A DNA stretch of 64,000 nt from Nocardia abscessus NBRC 100374 (GCF_000308455.1 NZ_BAFP01000139.1:248001-312000), one strand, 5' to 3'. Shown: positions 6,888 to 18,223, counted from the first letter of the stretch. Notes: generated from the sequence alone by a model not told the origin. Made by a program: numbers and translations.

Positions 6888-7957
6888 CGGCTTCCTCCTA
6901 CAGTCGTCGAAAAGCGTTGCGGGTCGGCTACTTCCGCTTCGGGCAGCGTTGCCCCGCCGAGCAGGCTCGCCACCGCGTCCACCGTGAGCGGCAGTGTCAA
7001 CATGCCGTTGCGGCCGTGTCCGGTGGCCGCGACGATCCGGTCGGTGAGCCGGCCGATCAGCGGCAGGTTGTCGGGGCTGCCCGGCCGGGAGCCTGCGCTC
7101 GCCTCGGCGAGTTCGTATTCGCCGATGCCGGGGAACACCGCCTCCGCGTCGGCGATCAGGTCACGGACGCCCGCGACGGTCACCGCGGTGTCGAAACCCG
7201 CTTCGTACTGCGTGGCGCCGACGACGATCCCGTCCGCGCGCGGCACCAGATACACCGGCCGTCCGTGCACCCGTGCCCGGATCACCCGGCGCGGCGCCGG
7301 AGCGACCCCGGGCCGTTGCCGCAGGCGCAGGATCTCGCCCTTGACCGGGCGGACCGGCAGCTCGGGCCACAACGTCGCCGACGCGGCCCCGGCGGCGAGC
7401 ACGACTTGGTCGTGCGGAAGTTCCGTCAGCGAGTCTACGGATTCGGCGCGCAGCGTGACGCCCGCCGCCACGGCCGCCTGCCGCAGCGCGCCGACGAGTT
7501 TGCGATTGTCGACCGCGGGTTCGGTGGGTGCGAGCAGCCCCGCGCGCACCGTCCTGGCCAGGCTCGGTTCCCGCTCCCGAACTCCGGCGCGGTCCAGAAC
7601 ATGCAGCTCGTGTCCGCGTTCGCCGACCCAGTCGGCGACGGTGCGCAGGTCGGCGGCGTCGGCCGCGTCGAGCGCGACGGTCATGGTCTCGTCGGCCACG
7701 AAGACCGGCACCGCGGTCGCGGCCGCCAGCCGGGCGGCGAACTCGGGCCAGCGGGACAGCGAGGCGGCGCCGAACGCGAGCACCCGCTCCTCGCCGGGCC
7801 AGCCCTCCGACAGCGGTGCGAGCATGCCCCCGGCCACCCAGGAAGCGCCGGTCGCGACGGCCGGATCGAACAGGGTGACCGACCAACCGGCCTCGGCGGC
7901 CCGCCAGGCCGTGGCGAGCCCGACGGCGCCGCCACCGACGACGGCCAGAGTCCGCAT
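6884..7957 (-). CDS. thiO: Glycine oxidase ThiO
   Basis: 357 aa FAD-dependent DAO-family oxidase converting glycine to dehydroglycine for thiazole synthesis. The N-terminal dinucleotide fold is MRTLAVVGGGAVGLATAW (GxGxxG), and the C-terminal FAD block is TGHGRNGMLTLPLT. The ATG at 7957 directly precedes the Rossmann strand and has AGGAGG 12 nt upstream; the frame stays open further up but adds residues with no family similarity. First gene of thiOSG, divergent from thiE across 57 bp that hold a palindrome. Confidence 0.95.
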   Translation of the reverse strand: MRTLAVVGGGAVGLATAWRAAEAGWSVTLFDPAVATGASWVAGGMLAPLSEGWPGEERVLAFGAASLSRWPEFAARLAAATAVPVFVADETMTVALDAADAADLRTVADWVGERGHELHVLDRAGVREREPSLARTVRAGLLAPTEPAVDNRKLVGALRQAAVAAGVTLRAESVDSLTELPHDQVVLAAGAASATLWPELPVRPVKGEILRLRQRPGVAPAPRRVIRARVHGRPVYLVPRADGIVVGATQYEAGFDTAVTVAGVRDLIADAEAVFPGIGEYELAEASAGSRPGSPDNLPLIGRLTDRIVAATGHGRNGMLTLPLTVDAVASLLGGATLPEAEVADPQRFSTTVGGSR

Positions 7958-7988
7958 CCGATCCACCTGCCTCCTGTTTCGCATCCCC

Positions 7989-8007
7989 ACGGTAGCGCGG
8001 CTACCGT
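7989..8007. promoter_or_regulatory. Palindromic bidirectional promoter between thiO and thiE
   Basis: ACGGTAGC-GCG-GCTACCGT is a perfect 8+3+8 palindrome. On the plus strand TACCGT (8002-8007) lies 7 nt before the thiE GTG, the spacing of a leaderless -10 element. By symmetry the minus strand shows the same TACCGT (7994-7989), about 31 nt before the thiO ATG. No TPP riboswitch core (CTGAGA or the GGGT-ACCGGCG side) fits into the 57 bp available on either strand. Confidence 0.6.
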
Positions 8008-8014
8008 CGAAGGC

Positions 8015-8713
8015 GTGCAACCCTCCCACCCGAATCGACCCGCCTCGCCGCGGGAGCGTCTGGCGAACGCGCGGCTGTATCTCTGCACCGACGCACGCCG
8101 GGAGAAGGGCGATCTGGCCAAGTTCGCCGAGGCGGCGTTCGCGGGCGGAGTCGACATCATCCAGCTCAGGGACAAAGGCTCACCGGGCGAGGCGAAGTTC
8201 GGCCCGCTGGAGGCCAGGGCCGAACTCGGCGCGCTCGCCGAACTGAAGGCCGCCGCGCGCAGGCGCGGCGGGCTGGTCGCGGTGAACGACCGCGCGGACA
8301 TCGCGCTCGCCTCGGGCGCCGACGTGCTCCATCTCGGGCAGGGCGACCTTCCGCCCTGGTACGCGCGCCGGATCCTCGGGCCCGACGTGGTGATCGGACG
8401 ATCCACGCACAATCGCGCGCAGGCCGGGCTCGCCGCGATCGATGAGCACATCGATTACTTCTGCACCGGCCCCATCTGGGCGACCCCCACCAAACCCGGC
8501 AGGCAGGCGGCGGGCCCCGAACTGGTCCGCTCGACCGCGGAGGCCCATCCCACCCGGCCGTGGTTCGCCATCGGCGGGATCAACGCCGACAATCTCGCGC
8601 AGCTGCTGGAAGCCGGGGCGAAGCGGGTCGTCGTGGTCCGGGCGATCACCGAGGCACGCGATCCGGAGGCCGCGGCGCGCGAGCTGAAAACGGCGCTGCT
8701 GGCGAACGCGTGA
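8015..8713 (+). CDS. thiE: Thiamine-phosphate synthase ThiE
   Basis: 232 aa TIM-barrel enzyme joining hydroxymethylpyrimidine diphosphate and thiazole phosphate to thiamine phosphate. Family blocks: LYLCTDAR, GGVDIIQLRDKG (~45-56), VAVNDRADIALASGADVLHLGQGDL, TGPIWATPTKPGR and AIGGINADN. GTG at 8015 is chosen because TACCGT lies 7 nt before it, suggesting a leaderless message, and because the frame upstream runs through the divergent promoter. It converges with the Nudix gene across 9 bp. Confidence 0.95.
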   Translation: MQPSHPNRPASPRERLANARLYLCTDARREKGDLAKFAEAAFAGGVDIIQLRDKGSPGEAKFGPLEARAELGALAELKAAARRRGGLVAVNDRADIALASGADVLHLGQGDLPPWYARRILGPDVVIGRSTHNRAQAGLAAIDEHIDYFCTGPIWATPTKPGRQAAGPELVRSTAEAHPTRPWFAIGGINADNLAQLLEAGAKRVVVVRAITEARDPEAAARELKTALLANA

Positions 8714-8722
8714 GCGTCGCGG

Positions 8723-9415
8723 TCAGGAAAGCACCTGCCCGCGGGTGAACGAAAGCGCGGTCTCCACCGCCGTGTTTCCGTTCGACGCCGGTTCGGCGAC
8801 CTGCGTGCCCGGCTCGTCGACGATCCTGGCGTAATCGCCCGGCCCGGCCGGATCCGAATGCAGCCAAACGAAACCGAGGTCGGCGAGGTCGAGCGTGCGC
8901 GGCAGCGCGGCGGCCACCGCGCGGTCGTCGCCGATCTCGGCGAGCAGCACCCGCGCGGGCGCGGCGCGCAACGTCGGCCAGGACGCGGCGAAGCCGGGGT
9001 GCAGCGGACGGGCCTCGACCTCGTCTTCGGGAATCCAGGCCAATTCGGTGCTCTCGCGATTGCCGGTGGTCGGGAGGGTCATGACCGCGTCGGCGACGAC
9101 GGTCGTGTAGGTCCAGCCGCTCAGCGCCGACGCCGTCACCCGCTCGCCGCGGACCCGGACGTCGGCGGGCTCGATGCCCGCCTCCTCCCACGCCTCGCGG
9201 ACCGCCGCGTGCACCGGCGTCTCGTGGCTGTCGCGCGCCCCGCCGGGCAACGCCCAGGTCCCGCCTTGATGACTCCAGGGGGCGCGGTGTTGCAGCAGCA
9301 CCGCCGAGCCGCCGCCGGCGAGCGGAGCGCGCAGGAGAAGTCCGGCGGCGCCGAAGCGACCCCAGTGCCGCAATCCGTCCGGGCCACGCGACCAACCGTC
9401 ACCGTCACCACGCAT
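8723..9415 (-). CDS. Nudix hydrolase (MutT3-like)
   Basis: 230 aa. The Nudix box GGARDSHETPVHAAVREAWEEAG fits Gx5Ex7REUxEExGU (~58-80). The order next to thiE and glnX matches Rv0413 (mutT3) of M. tuberculosis, so it may sanitise oxidised nucleotides or hydrolyse another nucleoside diphosphate derivative; the substrate cannot be read from sequence. ATG at 9415 begins MRGDGDGWSRGPDGLRHWG, the usual start of this subgroup. Divergent from glnX across 184 bp. Confidence 0.9.
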   Translation of the reverse strand: MRGDGDGWSRGPDGLRHWGRFGAAGLLLRAPLAGGGSAVLLQHRAPWSHQGGTWALPGGARDSHETPVHAAVREAWEEAGIEPADVRVRGERVTASALSGWTYTTVVADAVMTLPTTGNRESTELAWIPEDEVEARPLHPGFAASWPTLRAAPARVLLAEIGDDRAVAAALPRTLDLADLGFVWLHSDPAGPGDYARIVDEPGTQVAEPASNGNTAVETALSFTRGQVLS

Positions 9416-9599
9416 CTCGTACCCATCCTCGTCCAGCTACGGCAGTGCCCCACCCCGTTTCCTCCCAACCGGGGGTGTTTCACACGCCGCGGCGCCCGTA
9501 CGACCACAATAAACTCCGCACCAACACGCACGGGTCGATCGAATTCTCGGTCCAGCCGTCGAGAAATCCGCGCAGGCGGCCCAAACTGGGGAGGTGGAC

Positions 9600-10982
9600 A
9601 TGGCTAGCTCCGAGCCGACGACGGCCGAAATCCTGCCGTCGTCCGCGCCCGAGCCCGCCGGTCGGGACATTCCGGGCGGGCTGAGCGTCGCGGTGGTGCG
9701 CGAACGTCTCGACCTGTCCAACCTGCGTTCGTTCGCCAATTCCTCACCGGGGCGGCTGATCGCGCTCGGCCTGCTGCTCATCGGCCTGTGCCTGGCCGCG
9801 GGTTCGGTGACCGCCGCGACGGTGGGTGACCGGCAGCAGGGCTTGGACGTGCTGCTCTACGACACCGAGCCGGACGCGCACTCGGCGCATCGGCTCTACA
9901 CCTCGCTGTCGATCGCCGACGCCGCCGCCAGCACCGCCTTCATCGCGGGCGGGCTGGAACCGCAGGCGGTGCGCGACCGCTACACGCAGGCCATGGGCGA
10001 GGCGGCCGCAGAATTGGTGACTCAATCCGACCGTGCCGTCGGGCCGAACGCGGGCATGGATCCGGATGCCCGGCTGCGAACCGGCATAGTTACCGGCCTG
10101 CCGGTGTACTCGGGTCTGGTGGAAACCGCACGAACGAACAATCGCAGCGGATATCCGGTCGGGGCCGCGTATTTGAGTGAGGCGTCCAACCAGATGCAGA
10201 CGACGCTGCTACCGATGGCCGAGGAATTACACAATCATCGCTCGGCGGCGGTGACCGACGCGCAGCGCAACCACGTGCGCCCACCGTGGCCCGCGATCGG
10301 CCTGCTCATCCTCACCCTGGGCGTGCTGGTCTGGGTGCAGCGGGATCTGGCGCGCCGCTGGCGGCGAGTGCTCAATCCGGGCCTGCTGCTCGCATCGGCG
10401 GCCATGCTGATCCTGCTGGCGTGGACGGTGATCGCGGGCTCGGTGTCGGCGACGTCGATGATCAGCGCCCGCGACGACGGCGCGGTGCCCTCCTCACGGC
10501 TGACCGAGAGCCGGATCCTGGCGCAGCAGGCGCGCGCCGCGGAGACGTTGAAACTGGTGCGCCGGGACGCCACCGGCGACTACGACCGCACCTACGACGC
10601 GGACATCGAGCGGCTGGCCGATCTGCTCGGCAACTATCCCGATTCCGCGCCCGCGGCGGGCGAAGTGCGCAACGCCGTTCCGGCGCTGGCTCGCTGGCGG
10701 GTGGCGCATCAGCGCATGAACGACGCGCTGGCCAAGGGCGATTTCAACACCGCGGCCGTGATGGCGACCGGTCCCGGCGCCGCGGACGCCACCGTGCAGG
10801 TGGAGGCGCTGGACCGTTCGCTCGAGCAAGGAATCACCGCGACCAGGGACACCCTGCGCGACAGGATCTCGCAGGCGGCGCGGGTATTGGATTTCCTGGG
10901 CGCCGGAGCGATGGTGCTCGGCATTCTGGCGGCATGCTATGTCGGACTGGGCATGTGGCCCCGGCTTCGGGAGTACCGATGA
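9600..10982 (+). CDS. glnX: GlnX-like integral membrane sensor protein
   Basis: 460 aa. A predicted helix near residues 55-78 is followed by a long extracytoplasmic helical domain (~80-225). Two further helices (~232-250 and ~265-290) lead to a second extracytoplasmic domain (~290-425) and a final helix near 435-455. This four-helix, two-domain layout and the position before glnH and pknG match Rv0412c, which in mycobacteria relays GlnH ligand binding to PknG. ATG at 9600 has GGAGGT 4 nt upstream; a GTG at 9594 lies inside that Shine-Dalgarno. The stop overlaps glnH by 4 bp. Confidence 0.88.
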   Translation: MASSEPTTAEILPSSAPEPAGRDIPGGLSVAVVRERLDLSNLRSFANSSPGRLIALGLLLIGLCLAAGSVTAATVGDRQQGLDVLLYDTEPDAHSAHRLYTSLSIADAAASTAFIAGGLEPQAVRDRYTQAMGEAAAELVTQSDRAVGPNAGMDPDARLRTGIVTGLPVYSGLVETARTNNRSGYPVGAAYLSEASNQMQTTLLPMAEELHNHRSAAVTDAQRNHVRPPWPAIGLLILTLGVLVWVQRDLARRWRRVLNPGLLLASAAMLILLAWTVIAGSVSATSMISARDDGAVPSSRLTESRILAQQARAAETLKLVRRDATGDYDRTYDADIERLADLLGNYPDSAPAAGEVRNAVPALARWRVAHQRMNDALAKGDFNTAAVMATGPGAADATVQVEALDRSLEQGITATRDTLRDRISQAARVLDFLGAGAMVLGILAACYVGLGMWPRLREYR

Positions 10983-11962
10983 GATCCGCGCGCGGCATTC
11001 TGGGGGCCGTTCTCGTCGTGACGGCGCTGGCGAGCGGCTGTACCAGCGATTCCAGTGCGCCTGCGCCGACCAAGTCGCCCGTCTACACCGATCCGCCGCT
11101 GCCCGCCAAAGCCGTTCCGGTGTTCACCGATTCGCCCGTCCCACTGCCGCCGGGCAAACCGCGATGCGGAGACGCGACCGCCAGCCTGCGCCCGACCGGA
11201 GCCGGGGCCGCCGCGCGCGGCCCCGCGATCGATGCGATCCGGGCGCGCGGCCGGCTGCTCGTCGGCCTGGACACCGGCAGCAATCTGTTCAGTTACCGCG
11301 ACCCGGTCTCCGGCGCCATCGTCGGCTTCGACGCCGACATCGCCAGGGAGGTGGCCCGCGACCTGCTCGGCAGCCCGGATCTGATCGAGTTCCGCAGCCT
11401 GGGCTCCGCCGAACGCGAGACGGCGTTGCAGAACCGCACCGTCGACCTGGTGGCCAAGACCATGACGATCAATTGCGAGCGCCGCGAGAAGGTCGCCTTC
11501 TCCACCGTCTATCTGCACGCGAACCAGCGGGTGCTCGCGGTGAAGAACTCCGGTATCCGCAGTCTGGCCGATCTCGCCGGTCGACGGGTGTGCATCGTTT
11601 CCGGCACCACGTCGCTGGAGCACATTCGCCGCGACCAGCCTGCCGCGACCATCCTCACCGTGCCGAGCTGGGCCGACTGCCTGGTCGTCCTGCAGCAGCG
11701 CCAGGTGGACGCGGTCAGCACCGACGACGCCGTTCTCGCCGGCTTGGCCGCGCAGGACCCGTACACCGAATTGGTCGGCGGCAGCATCAGCGAGGAGCCG
11801 TACGGCATCGGCATCCCCAAGGGCAACGACGATCTCGTCCGTTTCGTCAACGGCACGCTGGAACGCATCCGCAATGACGGCACGTGGGTCGGTCTATACC
11901 AGAAGTATCTTCCCTCGCTCGGCCCCGTTCCCGCCCCGCCCGCCCCGACCTATCAGGACTGA
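10979..11962 (+). CDS. glnH: GlnH amino-acid-binding lipoprotein
   Basis: 327 aa. Signal peptide with lipobox LASGC (Cys21), a proline-rich linker to about residue 75, then a periplasmic-binding-protein class 3 domain (RLLVGLDTGSNLFSYRD, GFDADIAREVA, TMTINCERREKVAFST, GIGIPKGNDDLVRF). In mycobacteria GlnH binds aspartate and related amino acids and signals through GlnX to PknG; no transporter genes accompany it here either, which fits a sensor role. ATG at 10979 overlaps the glnX stop (ATGA), and pknG begins 7 bp after the stop. Confidence 0.93.
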   Translation: MRSARGILGAVLVVTALASGCTSDSSAPAPTKSPVYTDPPLPAKAVPVFTDSPVPLPPGKPRCGDATASLRPTGAGAAARGPAIDAIRARGRLLVGLDTGSNLFSYRDPVSGAIVGFDADIAREVARDLLGSPDLIEFRSLGSAERETALQNRTVDLVAKTMTINCERREKVAFSTVYLHANQRVLAVKNSGIRSLADLAGRRVCIVSGTTSLEHIRRDQPAATILTVPSWADCLVVLQQRQVDAVSTDDAVLAGLAAQDPYTELVGGSISEEPYGIGIPKGNDDLVRFVNGTLERIRNDGTWVGLYQKYLPSLGPVPAPPAPTYQD

Positions 11963-11969
11963 CGGGCGA

Positions 11970-14806
11970 ATGAGCACACGGCCAGCCCCCGAGCCCGACC
12001 CGGACGAGACCGCCACGGGACGGCCCGGTTCGGCCGATGTGTTCGAGGGCGGATTCCCCGGGTCGGCCGGGCATCGCCCGGGTGGAGCCGCGCCGGAAGG
12101 ACTGCGCGGAGACTACGAGCCGAACGTGAGCGCGGCCGGGCCGTCCGGCCGGATCGAACCGAACCCGGTCGCGGAGGACCGGGACGCCACCGGCAGGCAG
12201 GTCGGCCGAACGGAATCGTCGTTCGGCACGGTCGCGTGGAGCCGGGACGCCGATACCACCGGTGGAGACCAGGAACCGCGGATGTCGGCCGACCGCGATT
12301 CCGCGAGAGCGACATCGTCCGGAGGCGACGAGGCAAGCGAACCCGGCCCGACCGGCAGACCGGGTACCGCCGAATCGGGCGCCAGAGCGGCGGAAGACGA
12401 CCCGGACGCGACCCGCATGCAGGTGAGAAGTACGGACACCACCGCGGGCACGGGCGCGGGAAACCGCGAGCCGGACCTCGACCCGGCCGGACGCCAGGAA
12501 GCACCGCCGCCAGAGGCGGACCAGGATGTCGAACAACCGGCGCGCTCCACCGACGACATTCCCGGCACGGTGGCAGTAGACGCAGAGGAGACGGCGTCGC
12601 AGGCCGAAGAGGCGGAGCAGGACAGAACTCGGCGAACGACGTCCGAACCCACATCCGCCCCACTGCGCACCTCCGGCCGCAGCGTGCGCACCGCGCGGAC
12701 CCGGCCTGCGGTGCGGCGGCTCGGCGCGGGACTGGTGCCGATCCCGACGGTGACGCCTGCGGACCCTCGCGACGCCGTCCTCACCGACGCGGTGGTCTCG
12801 GAGGGCAGGCGATTCTGCTGGCGCTGCGGCAAACCGGTCGGCCGGGCGACGGCGACCCGCCCCGCGACCACGGCGGGCACCTGCGCGACCTGCGACGTGC
12901 CCTTCGACTTCCGCCCCACGCTGAGGCCCGGCGATATGGTGGCCGGACAGTACGAGATCCAAGGCTGCATCGCCCACGGCGGACTCGGCTGGATCTACCT
13001 GGCGATCGACCGCAACGTCAGCGACCGCTGGGTCGTGCTGAAAGGCCTGCTGCACAGCGGGGACGCCGAAGCGCAGGCGGTCGCCATGGCCGAACGCCAG
13101 TTCCTCGCCGAGGTGGCGCATCCCAGCATCGTCAAGATCTACAACTTCGTCGAGCACACCGGCGCGGACGGCACACCGGTCGGCTACATCGTCATGGAGT
13201 ACGTGGGCGGCCGGTCGCTGCGTGACATCCTCGACGCCTACGAACGCCCGAAGCGCATGCCGGTCACCGAGGCGATCGCCTACCTGCTGGAGATCCTGCC
13301 CGCGCTGGAGTACCTGCACTCGACCGGGCTGACCTACAACGACCTCAAGCCGGACAACATCATGGTCACCGAGGACCAGGTCAAGCTCATCGACCTCGGC
13401 GCCGTCGCCACCATCGAGGCCTACGGAAACCTGTACGGCACCAGGGGCTTCCAAGCTCCGGAGATCGCGCGCACCGGCCCGACCGTCGCCTCGGACATCT
13501 ACACGGTGGGGCGCACGCTGGCCGTGCTCACGCTGAACATGCCTTCGGAGCACGGACGTTATCTCGACGGTCTGCCCGACCCGGCCGAGGAAACGGTGCT
13601 GGCGCGCTACGAGTCCTTCCATCGTCTGCTGCTCTGCGCCACCGATCCGGATCCCCAGCGCCGCTTCCCTTCCGCCCGCGCGATGTCGGCCCAGCTGTCG
13701 GGCGTGCTGCGCAAGATCCTCGCGCTGGAGACCGAGACCGAGCACCCGCAGCTGTCCACCGTGTTCACTCCGCCCCGGGCGAGCTTCGGCACCGAGGAGC
13801 TGATCAGCCAGACCGACGCCTACGCCGACGGCCGGCCGCGCAGCAGCTTGCTCGACGCTCTCGATGTGGTGGCGGGGTTGCCGATCCCGCTGCTCGACCC
13901 GGCCGAGCCGTCCGCGCCCCTGCTCTCGGCCGCGGTGCATCCCGAGCCCGCGCACGCGCTGGAAGCGCTGCGCAACGCCCGCGATCGAGCCGATACCGAT
14001 CCCGCCAACGCCCCGGAAACGCTCGATCTGGAACTCACCCTCGCCGAGGCGCGCGTGCGGCTCGATCTGCGCGAGTCGGCCACGGTCCTGGATCTGCTCG
14101 CACGGCTACCCCAACGAGAATGGCGGGTGAGCTGGTATCGCGGTATGGCCCAATTGCTCGACCGGGAGTATGAGCGCGCGTTCACGAATTTCGACGAGGT
14201 CTTCCGGGTGCTTCCCGGCGAACTCGCCCCCCAGCTCGCACTCGCCGCCACCGCCGAACTCGTTCTGCAGCATTGGGACTCGTCGGATCCCGAACAGTGG
14301 CGCGCCTACGCGGAAAAGGCGTACGAGACCGTCTGGCGCACCGACCGCACCGTGGTGAGCGCCGCCTTCGGGCTGGCCAGGCAACTGGCCACGGACGGCC
14401 GGGTGAACCAGGCCGTCCAGGCGCTGGACGCGGTGCCCGCCGCGTCGCGGCATTTCACCACCGCGCGGATGACCGCCGTGCTGCTCATGCTCACCGCCGC
14501 GCCGGTGGCCGACCTCGACGAGGCCACCCTGCACATCTCGGCGTCGCGGGTGCGGAGCCTGCCCGCGGGCGAGAGTCGCGCGGTGCAGATGCGGGTGCTG
14601 GTCCTCGGCGCCGCCTTGGCGTGGCTGCAGGCGGGCAACGTGCCGAAGCGCCCCGATGCCACGCTGTTCGGCGTGCCGTTCACCGAACGCGAACTGAGGG
14701 CGCGCACCGAGACGAACCTGCGCACCCTGGCTCGCGGGGCGCCCGACCGCAAGCATCGATACGCGCTCGTCGACCTGGCCAATTCGATTCGCGCGAAGAC
14801 CTGGAT

Positions 14807-14810
<4 letters not shown>
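11970..14810 (+). CDS. pknG: Serine/threonine protein kinase PknG with long N-terminal extension
   Basis: 946 aa against about 750 in M. tuberculosis. Residues 1-~245 are disordered, rich in D, E, T and G. A rubredoxin-like metal site follows with CWRC (Cys283/286) and CATC (Cys305/308). The kinase domain starts near Tyr328: glycine-rich AHGGLGW, Lys358, catalytic YNDLKPDN (Asp458, non-RD) and DLG (Asp475). A TPR region fills residues ~620-946. In mycobacteria and corynebacteria PknG phosphorylates GarA/OdhI to control 2-oxoglutarate dehydrogenase and glutamate synthesis. The extra ~170 N-terminal residues contain three spaced T-(D/E)-x3-G-T motifs (Thr81, Thr155, Thr194). Last gene of glnX-glnH-pknG; its stop shares CTAG with the ackA stop. 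Confidence 0.96.
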
Positions 14811-16018
<1,208 letters not shown>

Positions 16019-16143
16019 TACGCCTCCTGTATCCCGCGTGGCGACCGCACCCGGCGGGGCAACCACGCTCGCTCAGCAACCACGATCACGACGCGATTGT
16101 TCCGCGCCGCCACGCGGACGCGCCGCAGCGGACAGCGCCCGCA

Positions 16144-18216
16144 TCAGCCCTCCTGCGCCTGGATGGCGGTGATCGCCACGGTGTTGACGATGTCGGCCAC
16201 CAGGGCGCCGCGGGACAGATCGTTGACCGGCTTGCGCAAGCCCTGCAGCACCGGCCCGATCGCGATCGCGCCCGCGCTGCGCTGCACCGCCTTATAGGTG
16301 TTGTTGCCGGTATTGAGATCGGGAAACACGAACACGGTCGCGCGCCCGGCGACCTCGGAATCGGGCAGCTTGGTATCGGCGACGGTCGGTTCGATCGCGG
16401 CGTCGTACTGGATCGGCCCCTCCACCGGTAGCTCCGGCGTGCGCTCACGCACCAGCTTGGTCGCGACGCGCACCTTGTCCACGTCCGCGCCGCTGCCCGA
16501 TTCGCCGGTCGAATACGACAGCATCGCGACCCTGGGTTCGATGCCGAAGCGTTCGGCGGTCGCCGCGGAGGAGACCGCGATGTCGGCCAGCTGCTGCGCC
16601 GTCGGGTCCGGCACGACCGCGCAATCGCCGTACGCGAGCACCCGGTCGGCCAGGCACATGAGGAACACGCTGGAGACGGTGGCGACACCCGGCACCGTTT
16701 TGATGATCTCCAACGACGGCCGGATGGTGTGCGCCGTGGTGTGCGCCGCACCAGAGACCATGCCGTCGGCGATTCCCTTGTACACCATCATGGTGCCGAA
16801 ATACGAGATGTCGGCCACGGTTTCGCGGGCCCGCTCCACCGTCATGCCCTTGTGTTTGCGCAGTTCGGCGTACTCGGCGGCGAACTCGTCCAGGTAGCCG
16901 GAGCTATGCGGGTCGAGCACCTCGGCGGCGGAGATGTCCACCCCGAGTTCGGCGGCGCGGGCGCGCACGGTCGTCTCGTCGCCGAGGATGACCAGGTCGG
17001 CGATCTTGCGCTGGAGCACCCGTCCCGCCGCGCGCAGGATGCGGTCGTCGTCGCCTTCGGGCAGCACGATGCGCTTGCGATCGGCTCGCGCGCGCTCGAT
17101 GAGCTGGTATTCGAACATCTGGGGCGTGATCACCGAGCTGGGTGGAACGTCGATGCGCCGCAACAGCTCCACCGCGTCGACGCGTTCCTCCATCAAGGCC
17201 AGAGCCGTGTCGACCTTGCGCGGGTTGCCCGCGGACATCCGGCCGCGGGTGCGGTAGGCCGCGCCCGCGGTGTCGTAGGTGCCGAGGTCGGTGGTGAGAA
17301 TCGGCAGCTTGGGCTTGAGACCGGTCATCAGCCGCGCCACCGCGGGATGCGGCAGCAGGCCACCGTTCATGATGATGCCCGACAGCGACGGGAAGCCCTC
17401 CGCCTCATGCGCGTTCACGACGCTGAGCAGCACGTCGGACCGATCGCCCGGCGCGATCACGACGACACCCTCGACCAGCCGTTCCAGGATGTGCTCGGCC
17501 GTCATGCCGCCGACCATGATCTTCAGCGCCTCGCGGTGCAGCAATTCCGGGTCGCCGCTGTACATCTCGCCGTCGATGGCGGTGCACAGCTCGGCCATGG
17601 TGGGCGCGATCAGCAGGGGAACCTCGGGCAGAGTCCAGGAGGGGACCTCCAGCGCACCCAGCACGGCGGCCACCTCGTCCAAGCCCTGCGGCTCACAGCG
17701 GTTGGCGATGATCGCGACCAGCTGCGCGTGCTCGTGGGCCAGCTCGGACGCGCACAGTTCGGCCAGTTGCCGCACCTCGTCCGGAGTGCGGCCCGCGCCG
17801 CGGACCACCAGCAACACCGGGGCGCCCAGATTGACCGCGATCCGCGCGTTGAAGCGCAGCTCGCTGGGGCTGGCCACGTCGGTGTAGTCGCTGCCGACCA
17901 CGACCACCGCGTCGCACAGCTTGGCGACCTCGTGGAAGCGCTGAACGATCTCGCTGATCGCCGCGTCCGGGTCGGCGTGCACCTGCTCGTAGGTGGTGCC
18001 GATCGCCTGCGCGTAGTCGATGTCGGCCGTACTGTGCTCGAGCAGCAACTCGAGGATGTAGTCGGGCTCGGTGGTCGAGCGCGTGATCGGGCGGAAAACC
18101 CCGACCCGCGCGGTGGTCGCGCACAGCATCTGCAGTACCCCGAGGGCCACCGTCGACTTGCCGGTGTCGCCTTCGGGTGAGGCGATGTACACGGCGGATG
18201 GAGCGTTGTCGGCCAT
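16144..18216 (-). CDS. pta: Phosphate acetyltransferase (long form)
   Basis: 690 aa, the three-domain form. An N-terminal P-loop domain contains ASPEGDTGKSTVALG (~13-27), a central DRTGG-like domain spans ~225-330, and the catalytic phosphotransacetylase domain covers ~365-690 (RIVLPEGDDDRILRAA, GMVSGAAHTTA, PDPTAQQLADIA, FPDLNTGNNTYKAVQR). It interconverts acetyl-CoA and acetyl phosphate and works with AckA encoded next. ATG at 18216 lies 7 nt after a TAAGCT hexamer (18229-18224), which suggests a leaderless transcript. Confidence 0.96.
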   Translation of the reverse strand: MADNAPSAVYIASPEGDTGKSTVALGVLQMLCATTARVGVFRPITRSTTEPDYILELLLEHSTADIDYAQAIGTTYEQVHADPDAAISEIVQRFHEVAKLCDAVVVVGSDYTDVASPSELRFNARIAVNLGAPVLLVVRGAGRTPDEVRQLAELCASELAHEHAQLVAIIANRCEPQGLDEVAAVLGALEVPSWTLPEVPLLIAPTMAELCTAIDGEMYSGDPELLHREALKIMVGGMTAEHILERLVEGVVVIAPGDRSDVLLSVVNAHEAEGFPSLSGIIMNGGLLPHPAVARLMTGLKPKLPILTTDLGTYDTAGAAYRTRGRMSAGNPRKVDTALALMEERVDAVELLRRIDVPPSSVITPQMFEYQLIERARADRKRIVLPEGDDDRILRAAGRVLQRKIADLVILGDETTVRARAAELGVDISAAEVLDPHSSGYLDEFAAEYAELRKHKGMTVERARETVADISYFGTMMVYKGIADGMVSGAAHTTAHTIRPSLEIIKTVPGVATVSSVFLMCLADRVLAYGDCAVVPDPTAQQLADIAVSSAATAERFGIEPRVAMLSYSTGESGSGADVDKVRVATKLVRERTPELPVEGPIQYDAAIEPTVADTKLPDSEVAGRATVFVFPDLNTGNNTYKAVQRSAGAIAIGPVLQGLRKPVNDLSRGALVADIVNTVAITAIQAQEG

Positions 18217-18223
18217 GTCCGAG

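Noticed and set aside
7958..8014. TPP riboswitch for the thiamine genes
   Set aside because: Only 57 bp separate thiO and thiE and neither strand has the CTGAGA or GGGT-ACC core.
11847..13955. A 702-codon open frame on the minus strand opposite glnH/pknG
   Set aside because: It is antisense to clear kinase motifs, has Arg/Gly/Val-rich composition and no family features; long antisense frames are expected at ~70% GC.
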